Below, piece after piece: positions 57,589-63,844 of a DNA stretch of 64,000 nucleotides. The notes under the pieces were generated by a model that searched no databases, had not been told where the DNA came from, and saw only the letters and a program-made list of their open reading frames with translations. The DNA lies in NCBI RefSeq assembly GCF_910589745.1, contig NZ_OU342399.1, positions 1,447,501 through 1,511,500 of the forward strand, written 5' to 3'. Source of the DNA: Candidatus Arcticimaribacter forsetii (lineage in GTDB: Bacteria; Bacteroidota; Bacteroidia; Flavobacteriales; Flavobacteriaceae). How positions within the stretch are numbered: the stretch's first letter is position 1; each line of letters starts with the position of its first letter. The position numbers and the translations under genes are program-made.

Positions 57589-59775
57589 CTATCTAGAAAA
57601 CAGTAATTCTCGATATTTTGCGAGTGGCCAAATCGAGTTATCTACCAATAACTCTAGCTTATCGCAGTGGTACCGTATACTTTCAAAATAAGGTTTAACA
57701 AGTTTGTGGTATGCACTTGCTTTTTCATAACTATCATCGAGTAAATTTGCTTTCTTTCGTTCCGAAATCATATCCCCAACCCCAAGATTAATTTGAGCAA
57801 TATGGCCCGATATTCTTTCTAGAATAAGCATTTGTTCTTTTGCATGAGATTCAAAATCTTTACCATAAATTTCTTTCAACCCTTTTACGTTATCAATGAG
57901 CGTATTCTGGTATTTAATCGCAGTTGGAATAATGTGATTTCTAGCAATATCACCTAGGGCTCTTCCCTCTATCTGTAAGGCATAAGTATATTGTTGTAAA
58001 TCTACTTCTACTCTTGATTCAAGTTCACGCTCACTAAAAACTTTGAGTCCTTTAAACAAAGTAATACTTTTAGGTGCTAAATATGCTTTTATAGCATCTG
58101 GTGTTGATGTTGCAGGATTTAAACCTCTCTTTTTTGCGTTTTTAATCCAAGTTTCACTATAACCATCTCCTTCAAATAAAATGGTTCTAATGTGTTTTAT
58201 AGAATCACGAAGCTCATTAAAAATCGCATCGTCTTTTTTCATTTTTGGATTTTCAAGACGTCCATCTACTTTTGCTTTAAAAATAGACAACTGTTCTGCA
58301 ACTATAGAATTAAGGACTGTTATTGGTTTAGCACAATTAGTTTTCGAACCAACAGCTCTAAATTCAAATTTATTTCCTGTGAACGCAAATGGGGAAGTCC
58401 TGTTTTGGTCGGTGTTATCTAATAGAATTTCAGGTATTTTTCCAATTACATTAAGCTTTAAATCTGTTTTTTCTTTAGGGGATAGTTTCCCTTCGGAAAC
58501 TTGTTCTAGATTATTAAGCACATCCGTTAATTGCTCTCCAATAAAAACAGATATAATTGGCATCGGAGCTTCATCTGATCCAAGTCTTAATTCATTACTT
58601 GCCGATACGATGCTCCCCCTCAGCAGAGATTCATGATTAAGAACTGCAACAATGGTATTGATAAAAAAAGTTAAAAATTGAAGGTTATTCATTGGAGTTT
58701 TCCCAGGACTCAATAAATTAATACCGGAACTTGTTTTCAGAGACCAATTATTATGTTTCCCAGACCCATTAATCCCGCTGAATGGCTTTTCATGTAGCAG
58801 CACCATAAAATCATGCTTATCTGCTATTTTATTCATTACATCTAACAACAATGCATTATGGTCTACCGACAAATTTGCCTCTTCAAAAATGGGAGCTAAT
58901 TCGAATTGAGCAGGAGCAACCTCATTATGTCTTGTTTTAACAGGAATCCCCAAAAGCAAACTCTGATATTCTAATTCTTGCATAAACGACAATGCTCGAG
59001 CAGGAATAGAACCAAAATAATGATCGTTTAATTGCTGTCCTTTTGCTGACTCATGCCCCATTAAAGTTCTTCCAGTTAAGATTAAATCCGGTCGAGAAGC
59101 TGCTAAGGTTTTATCAATTAAAAAATACTCTTGTTCCCATCCTAAGGTTGCATATACTTTTTGGGTATTCTTATCGAAATAACGAGCAACTTCAGTGGCG
59201 GCTTTATCCAGTTGCGATAACGATCTAATTAGTGGTGTTTTGTAATCAAGAGCTTCTCCTGTATAGGAAACAAAAATTGTAGGAATACACAATGTTTTGC
59301 CATAGATAAAAGCAGGAGAAGTAGGATCCCATGCTGTATATCCTCTAGCCTCAAATGTATTTCTTATACCCCCACTTGGAAAACTAGAGGCATCAGGTTC
59401 TTGCTGAACTAATTGACTTCCATCGAACTGTTCAATTGCCTGCGAAGCATCTGATAAATCAAAAAAAGATTGATGTTTTTCTGCAGTCGCTCCGGTCAAA
59501 GGTTGAAACCAATGAGTATAATGAGTAGCTCCTTTAGAACGTGCCCAAGATCTCATTGCAGCAGCAATTTGATCGGCAAGAGCTCTAGAAATTTTGGTAC
59601 CCTTAAAAATTACTTTTGAAATTTCTTGATAAGCATCTTGATTTAGAGACTTTTGTAAAGCAAGATCATTAAAAACGTTCTGTGCAAACTCAGCTTCTGT
59701 GTCGTATACAAAAGATGTTTTCTTAGAATTATTATTAAATAAACCGTTTAAAGCTTCAAATCTCAGCGAATTCAT
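57589..59775 (-). CDS. glnN: Glutamine synthetase type III
   Basis: Makes glutamine from glutamate and ammonium. It has 728 residues, the GSIII length, an enzyme class first found in Bacteroides. Metal and substrate motifs are GWEQEYFLIDK, RHNEVAPAQFELAPIFEE, GSGKHNNWSL and FEFRAVGSK. It is transcribed away from a GSII gene with 211 bp between, which hold two promoters and an inverted repeat. Why two glutamine synthetases are kept side by side is not known. Confidence 0.96.
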   Translation of the reverse strand: MNSLRFEALNGLFNNNSKKTSFVYDTEAEFAQNVFNDLALQKSLNQDAYQEISKVIFKGTKISRALADQIAAAMRSWARSKGATHYTHWFQPLTGATAEKHQSFFDLSDASQAIEQFDGSQLVQQEPDASSFPSGGIRNTFEARGYTAWDPTSPAFIYGKTLCIPTIFVSYTGEALDYKTPLIRSLSQLDKAATEVARYFDKNTQKVYATLGWEQEYFLIDKTLAASRPDLILTGRTLMGHESAKGQQLNDHYFGSIPARALSFMQELEYQSLLLGIPVKTRHNEVAPAQFELAPIFEEANLSVDHNALLLDVMNKIADKHDFMVLLHEKPFSGINGSGKHNNWSLKTSSGINLLSPGKTPMNNLQFLTFFINTIVAVLNHESLLRGSIVSASNELRLGSDEAPMPIISVFIGEQLTDVLNNLEQVSEGKLSPKEKTDLKLNVIGKIPEILLDNTDQNRTSPFAFTGNKFEFRAVGSKTNCAKPITVLNSIVAEQLSIFKAKVDGRLENPKMKKDDAIFNELRDSIKHIRTILFEGDGYSETWIKNAKKRGLNPATSTPDAIKAYLAPKSITLFKGLKVFSERELESRVEVDLQQYTYALQIEGRALGDIARNHIIPTAIKYQNTLIDNVKGLKEIYGKDFESHAKEQMLILERISGHIAQINLGVGDMISERKKANLLDDSYEKASAYHKLVKPYFESIRYHCDKLELLVDNSIWPLAKYRELLFSR

Positions 59776-59812
59776 GGGTTTTCTTATTTAAATTTAGCTT
59801 GACAAAGTTATC

Positions 59813-59820
59813 TATTTTTT
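59813..59820 (-). promoter_or_regulatory. Predicted GSIII -7 element
   Basis: On the minus strand TAACTTTG matches TAnnTTTG, 38 bp upstream of the GSIII start. No clear -33 TTG at the right spacing, again suggesting activation. Confidence 0.5.
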
Positions 59821-59864
59821 AAAAAAAGCTGTGTTTTCCATGATTTTTTTACATAAAATTTAAT

Positions 59865-59886
59865 TTACCCCAAAAAAAATGGGTAA
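59865..59886. promoter_or_regulatory. TTACCC-GGGTAA inverted repeat between glutamine synthetase genes
   Basis: TTACCCC, eight A, then TGGGTAA. The 6-bp arms (59865-59870 and 59881-59886) are perfect. It is centred between the GSIII and GSII promoters. It matches the TACCCC...GGGGTA repeat upstream of glnB (45803-45823) with one base less between arms. A second AACCCC/GAGGTT pair (59919-59939) lies nearer GSII. Candidate nitrogen operator. Confidence 0.5.
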
Positions 59887-59953
59887 TTGACAAAAGTTAA
59901 TAACTCTGTTAAGATTTTAACCCCATAAAAAACGAGGTTCTAATCAAAAAAAT

Positions 59954-59961
59954 TAAATTTG
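59954..59961 (+). promoter_or_regulatory. Predicted GSII -7 element
   Basis: TAAATTTG matches TAnnTTTG, 25 bp upstream of the GSII ATG. The TTG expected at -33 is absent; the inverted repeats lie further upstream. Confidence 0.5.
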
Positions 59962-59986
59962 TATTGTTAAAGTTAAAAAAACTATT

Positions 59987-60997
59987 ATGAGCAAATCAAA
60001 ATTAGAGTATATCTGGTTGGATGGTTACAAACCAACTTCCAATTTACGTAGTAAAACAAAAGTTGTTGAAGATTTTAACGGAACACTAGAAGAGTGTCCA
60101 GTATGGTCGTTCGACGGTTCTTCAACTCAACAAGCTGAGGGTGGGTCATCAGACTGTTTATTAAAGCCTGTAGCTATTTATCCTGATCCTGTTCGCAGAA
60201 ACGGATACTTAGTAATGACAGAAGTTCTAAACGCAGATGGATCGGCTCATGAATCAAATGCAAGAGCTACTATCAACGATGATGATAACGACTTCTGGTT
60301 CGGATTCGAGCAAGAGTACTTCATTATGGATACTGAAACTCAGTTGCCGTTAGGTTTCCCAATGGGAGGTTACCCAGGACCACAAGGAATGTATTACTGT
60401 TCTGTTGGTGGAAAAAACACACACGGAAGAGACTTCGTAGAAGAACATGCTGATCTTTGTATCGATGCTGGTCTTAACTTTGAAGGAATCAACCAAGAAG
60501 TTGCAAGTGGACAATGGGAATTCCAATTGTTTGCTAAAGGTGCTAAGAAAGCTGGAGATGAGATTTGGATTGCACGTTACTTACTAGACCGTTTAACGGA
60601 ACAATATGGTTATTATATCGAATACCACCCAAAACCTATTAAAGGAGATTGGAATGGATCTGGTATGCACGCTAACTTCTCCAACACTACTTTAAGAACT
60701 TGTGGAGATGAGAATACATACAATGCAATTTGTGAAGCATTCCGTCCAGTGACTAAAGAACACATCGAAGTTTATGGACAGTTTAACGATCAACGTTTAA
60801 CTGGTTTACATGAAACTGCTTCTATAAACGACTTCAGTTTTGGAATTTCAGATCGTGGTGCTTCTATTCGTATTCCTATTATTACAGTAGAAAAAGGATG
60901 GAAAGGATGGTTAGAAGACAGAAGACCTGCTTCAAACGGAGATCCTTACAAAATTGCTGCTCGTATTATCAAAACAGTTAAGTCTGCTAAGATATAA
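59987..60997 (+). CDS. glnA: Glutamine synthetase type II (eukaryote-like)
   Basis: ATP-dependent glutamine formation. It has 336 residues, the short GSII class of plants, animals and some bacteria. Motifs are CPVWSFDGSSTQQAEGGSSDC, FGFEQEYFIMD, INQEVASGQWEFQ, GDWNGSGMHANFS and ASIRIPI. The adenylylation Tyr region of GSI is lacking. It is divergent from GSIII. A terminator follows. Confidence 0.96.
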   Translation: MSKSKLEYIWLDGYKPTSNLRSKTKVVEDFNGTLEECPVWSFDGSSTQQAEGGSSDCLLKPVAIYPDPVRRNGYLVMTEVLNADGSAHESNARATINDDDNDFWFGFEQEYFIMDTETQLPLGFPMGGYPGPQGMYYCSVGGKNTHGRDFVEEHADLCIDAGLNFEGINQEVASGQWEFQLFAKGAKKAGDEIWIARYLLDRLTEQYGYYIEYHPKPIKGDWNGSGMHANFSNTTLRTCGDENTYNAICEAFRPVTKEHIEVYGQFNDQRLTGLHETASINDFSFGISDRGASIRIPIITVEKGWKGWLEDRRPASNGDPYKIAARIIKTVKSAKI

Positions 60998-61027
60998 TAA
61001 CAGTAATTTATTCATACTAAATATTAA

Positions 61028-61056
61028 ACATCCTCTTTTAGAGGATGTTTTTTTTA
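61028..61056 (+). terminator. Intrinsic terminator after GSII
   Basis: ACATCCTCT, loop TTT, AGAGGATGT (61028-61048), then a run of T. Confidence 0.9.
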
Positions 61057-61989
61057 CCCTAATAAACCATAAATAAAGTAAACATATAATCCCAGTAGAA
61101 TTATACCATTTAAACGATTCAAACGTTTATCTTTTGGTACAAAGACAAGAAGTAGTACTAAGATAGATATTAAAAACATCCAGACAAAATCGTTAGATAT
61201 TAGGTTCAGATCCTGAACTTCTATAGGCTTTATTATCGAAGTTACACCCATAACAGCCAAAATATTAAAGACGTTAGAACCAATTAAATTCCCCAAAGAA
61301 ATAGCTTTTTCTTTTCTAATAATAGCTATTATTGATGCTGATAATTCGGGAATACTAGTCCCGACTGAAATTATAGAGATACTAATAATACGCTCACTTA
61401 CTCCCATTTCGGAAGCTAAAGAAACTGCACCTTTCACCAAGGTTTCAGATCCAAGCCATAAAGCAAATCCACCTGCAATTAAATATTTAATTGTATTGAA
61501 ACGATTTAGTAATTCAAACTCATCAGAAGCAGCTTCAATTACTCCTTCCGGTGTTTTCTTTAATAGGTAATAAATAAAAGAAAATAATAAAAGAACCATG
61601 ATCAACCCTTCGATTGAAGAAAGTCTGTTGTCAAAAGCAATCATACCAATAAAAAGTAAGGTAGAGAACATCATCATGGGCCAATCGGTCTTAAAAAAAC
61701 TTTTTGGCACCGCTATAGGGGTTATTATTACTGTAATTGCAAGTACAAAAGAAAGATTAGCAATGTTAGAACCTACTACATTTCCTAGAGCTATATCAGA
61801 ATATCCCGCAATTGCTGATTGAATGCTTACAATTAACTCAGGTGCGGAAGTTGCAAAAGAAACGACCGTCATTCCTATAACCGCTTTTGGAATTGATAAA
61901 TTTAAGGAAAGGGAAACTGAAGACTTCAATAACCAGTCCCCTCCTTTTATTAAAAGTACCAACCCAACAATAATTGCAAAAAACGCCAT
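61054..61989 (-). CDS. Calcium/sodium antiporter (YrbG type, CaCA family)
   Basis: A 311-residue inner-membrane cation exchanger with 10 helices in two homologous halves. Each half has an alpha repeat: SFATSAPELIVSIQSAI with GNVVGSNIANL, and VGTSIPELSASIIAI with GNLIGSNVFNI. The Glu in each APEL/IPEL binds the cation. Convergent with GSII. Confidence 0.94.
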   Translation of the reverse strand: MAFFAIIVGLVLLIKGGDWLLKSSVSLSLNLSIPKAVIGMTVVSFATSAPELIVSIQSAIAGYSDIALGNVVGSNIANLSFVLAITVIITPIAVPKSFFKTDWPMMMFSTLLFIGMIAFDNRLSSIEGLIMVLLLFSFIYYLLKKTPEGVIEAASDEFELLNRFNTIKYLIAGGFALWLGSETLVKGAVSLASEMGVSERIISISIISVGTSIPELSASIIAIIRKEKAISLGNLIGSNVFNILAVMGVTSIIKPIEVQDLNLISNDFVWMFLISILVLLLVFVPKDKRLNRLNGIILLGLYVYFIYGLLG

Positions 61990-62089
61990 ATTTTAAATTT
62001 TAACGAATATACGGCTTCCGTTAAATCAAAAGAAGTAAAAATTACAACAAAATACTTCTTAGTCTGTAGGTTTTAATAAAAAGGGATGT

Positions 62090-62097
62090 TATATTTG
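62090..62097 (+). promoter_or_regulatory. Predicted tRNA-Arg promoter -7 element
   Basis: TATATTTG followed by CACCC; the 13 bases TATATTTGCACCC are identical to the -7 region of the rRNA promoter. Start of transcription near 62104, about 53 nt before the tRNA. No clear -33. Confidence 0.6.
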
Positions 62098-62156
62098 CAC
62101 CCAACAATAACAAAATCAATTGTGGTGTCGTTTAAATGCCCAATAAGATTTTAAAA

Positions 62157-62230
62157 GGCCTCGTAGCATAACTGAATAGTGCACTTGATTACGGCTCAAG
62201 AGGTTGCAGGTTTGAATCCTGCCGAGGTCA
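62157..62230 (+). tRNA. tRNA-Arg (anticodon ACG)
   Basis: Full cloverleaf. Acceptor GGCCTCG pairs with CGAGGTC (one G-U), discriminator A. Anticodon stem CTTGA/TCAAG with loop TTACGGC, anticodon ACG. The D loop reads AACTGAATA, with A where G19 is expected. The T loop reads TTTGAAT, with T where C56 is expected. The two changes are complementary, so the elbow pair 19-56 becomes A-U. The 3' half is duplicated at 63518-63564, marking an integration site. Confidence 0.95.
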
Positions 62231-62234
62231 CTAA
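62188..62234 (+). repeat. Direct repeat, left copy (within tRNA-Arg)
   Basis: Starts ATTACGGCTCAAGAGG and ends CGAGGTCACTAA. Identical over 47 bp to 63518-63564. It spans the anticodon loop, T arm and 3' acceptor strand. Confidence 0.9.
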
Positions 62235-62264
62235 GGCTCAGCCAATTATAGGCTGGGCTTTTTT
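62234..62264 (+). terminator. Terminator after tRNA-Arg
   Basis: AGGCTCAGCC, loop AATTATA, GGCTGGGCTT, then TTTTATT. A 10-bp stem with G-U pairs. It lies immediately inside the direct repeat. Confidence 0.85.
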
Positions 62265-62377
62265 ATTAGGTGACAGATACGGTTACTATTTGCTCAATTA
62301 TGGGATAAGAATTACTATATAGAACTATCTCGGTTATCGGTACTATGTTATACCTACTACTAAAGTATTGACACTGT

Positions 62378-62385
62378 TATATTTG
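62378..62385 (+). promoter_or_regulatory. Promoter-like site ahead of the hairpin array
   Basis: TATATTTG, the same -7 octamer as the rRNA and tRNA-Arg promoters. It is embedded in a palindrome TGTTA-TATTTG-TAACA (62376-62391 or so). No TTG at the -33 spacing. It would start an RNA near 62392, about 130 nt before the array. Confidence 0.4.
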
Positions 62386-62391
62386 TAACAC

Positions 62392-62870
62392 TTTATTAAG
62401 TATCTAACATCGGAATCTTATACTGGGGCTACAGCGGATGTCGTGAGCGACTTACTCGGTGACTCTGGAGTGAAGACGTATTACTACACGTTATGGTCTT
62501 TTAGTGTACTCAATCTCTTTCTAATTCTGTCGAGTAACGTTGGGAATCTCTATAGTAACTCCCTATGATGTTCGACACTTTTGCTAGTAATGTTGCAAGA
62601 CGTAGGTAATCTCTATAGTACTCCCTATGTTCTGCATCACTTTTGTCGAGTAACGTATCCTTTCTCTATAGTAATAGGATATGTCCGTCGACACTTTTAC
62701 TAATTCTGTCACACAACGTAGTCATTCTCTATATAAGTAACTATGTTCTGCATCACTTTTGTCACACAACGTATTTTTCTCTATAGTAATAAATATCTCT
62801 TGTGACATTTTTGTCGAGTAACGTAGTCAATCACCTTCTAATAATAATGCACAACGTATCTTACTTAATA
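62392..62870 (+). ncRNA. Possible structured non-coding RNA spanning the hairpin array
   Basis: The stretch from 62235 to 62945 has no coding frame of note on either strand but is highly structured. The putative promoter at 62378 would read through the array. The 5' end is a guess from the promoter and the 3' end a guess from where repeats cease. No terminator is seen. It may instead be a long 5' leader of the 138-residue ORF at 62946. Confidence 0.3.
62526..62807 (+). repeat. Array of five covarying hairpin repeats
   Basis: Five units of roughly 50-60 bp: A 62528-62577, B 62591-62639, C 62644-62693, D 62707-62755, E 62761-62806. Each has a 5' arm ending in ACGTA or ACGT, an apical stem, a loop with TCTCTATAGTA, the complementary stem, then usually TATG and a 3' arm ending in CAC or GAC plus T-run. 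The apical stems differ yet pair: GGGA/TCCC, TAGG/CCTA, ATCCT/AGGAT, AGT/ACT, ATTT/AAAT. Outer stems also pair in A, B, C and E. A degenerate unit lies at about 62474-62503 and a 5' half unit starts at 62813. Confidence 0.8.
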
Positions 62871-62945
62871 ATATAAACTACTTTAAGTATAGAACAGTAG
62901 CAATGCAGTTCCAGAATAAATAAAAAAATAACTTAATTTTACAAT

Positions 62946-63362
62946 ATGAAAAATACAATCACACTATTATTACTGGCTATAAGCTTCACTGCTTCAGCTC
63001 AGATTTCAACTTTAAAAATATCAAATGATGCTTACTACACTGTAGACCGATATAAGACTACATTCCACTACAGATACACTCCTACTGATGAGATGCCTAA
63101 GAGTATCAAGACCAATATAAATGGTTTATTAGGTGCTATACAAATTTTTGCAGACGTAGAGATAGATGGAGAGTGGGTTATCCTTAAGAGAATTAAAATG
63201 GAGCAGGAGAATAACGCGTTATCAAGCGTTAAGATAGCAATGGGTATAGAGACTTTATTCTACAAGAATTCTGGAAAACAGCATAAGGAAAAGAAGCTTA
63301 AAAAAAGTAAAGGGATAAAAAGATGGGCTGATAATCTAATCGGTATGATTAAACAGTATTAA
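62946..63362 (+). CDS. Secreted protein of unknown function in the mini-island
   Basis: A 138-residue protein with a clear signal peptide (MKNTITLLLLAISFTASAQ). The mature part starts ISTLKISNDAYYTVDRYKTT, has a likely beta-rich middle and a very basic tail (KQHKEKKLKKSKGIKRW). I recognise no family. It is the only substantial coding frame in the island. It has no clear promoter of its own and lies about 130 bp after the array, so it may share a transcript with it. Confidence 0.75.
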   Translation: MKNTITLLLLAISFTASAQISTLKISNDAYYTVDRYKTTFHYRYTPTDEMPKSIKTNINGLLGAIQIFADVEIDGEWVILKRIKMEQENNALSSVKIAMGIETLFYKNSGKQHKEKKLKKSKGIKRWADNLIGMIKQY

Positions 63363-63373
63363 TTATTATATTT

Positions 63374-63460
63374 ATGAAAGAGCTACTAGAGAAGGTTACT
63401 AAGGTTACAGGTACGGTTACAGCTTCTAAGCTAACTACAATACACTTAAGTAATGATTAG
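63374..63460 (+). CDS. Doubtful 28-residue ORF
   Basis: ATG frame encoding MKELLEKVTKVTGTVTASKL plus eight residues, 11 bp after the island ORF. Amphipathic start but no family. It may be chance; noted because the spacing suits coupling. Confidence 0.15.
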   Translation: MKELLEKVTKVTGTVTASKLTTIHLSND

Positions 63461-63517
63461 GCTACTGTTTATAGGATATTGTCTTTCTACTAAAGGGATT
63501 AGCTATATTACCTCTTA

Positions 63518-63564
63518 ATTACGGCTCAAGAGGTTGCAGGTTTGAATCCTGCCGAGGTCACTAA
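63518..63564 (+). repeat. Direct repeat, right copy (tRNA-Arg 3' fragment)
   Basis: Exact 47-bp copy of 62188-62234. It lacks the 5' acceptor strand and D arm, so it is not a tRNA gene. In the usual integration model this is the original chromosomal 3' end. Confidence 0.9.
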
Positions 63565-63597
63565 AAACCAGCTCTTTATAGGGCTGGTTTCTTTTTT
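63565..63597 (+). terminator. Terminator after the right repeat (probably the original tRNA-Arg terminator)
   Basis: AAACCAGCTC, loop TTTATA, GGGCTGGTTT, then CTTTTTT. It occupies the same place as the terminator after the left copy but has an unrelated stem. The rest of the gap to 63844 is AT-rich and shows no gene. Confidence 0.85.
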
Positions 63598-63844
63598 AGC
63601 AGATCTTTTTGTAAATCATTTTACCTCATTTACTCACTATCTAACTTCTTAACTTACTAAAGAGAATATACCTGTCATTTAAACAAACCTATATTGTGTT
63701 CAATACTCTATAATTTTAAAAAAATTGTTTAAAGGTCTAGGTTAAAAGTGAACAAACTAGATTGAAACTAAATCATAGGCGGTAATAGAACAACTTTATA
63801 AATTAGATTTAGTATATTTAGGTTGCGATTTAAAATTAATAAAA

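Larger units (their letters stand above)
62188..63564. mobile_element. Mini-island in tRNA-Arg, flanked by 47-bp direct repeats
   Basis: The last 43 nt of the tRNA gene plus four bases (62188-62234) recur exactly at 63518-63564. This is the attL/attR pattern left by tyrosine integrases that use tRNA genes. The enclosed 1.28 kb holds a terminator, a promoter-like site, a hairpin-repeat array and one secreted ORF. No integrase or recombinase is inside, so it is a remnant, a satellite moved in trans, or one end of a nested element continuing past 64000. Similarity continues imperfectly for a few bases left of the repeats. Confidence 0.7.

Noticed and set aside
62520..62830. CRISPR array
   Set aside because: Repeats are imperfect, there are no unique spacers of constant length, and no cas genes. 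What is conserved is the loop and the pairing, not a repeat sequence.
62520..62830. Integron attC sites
   Set aside because: Units are adjacent without cassettes, lack the RYYYAAC/GTTRRRY core arrangement, and no integron integrase is seen.
63490..63564. A second functional tRNA-Arg gene
   Set aside because: Only the 3' part is present. The upstream bases cannot form an acceptor strand pairing with CGAGGTC, and the anticodon stem has a mismatch.
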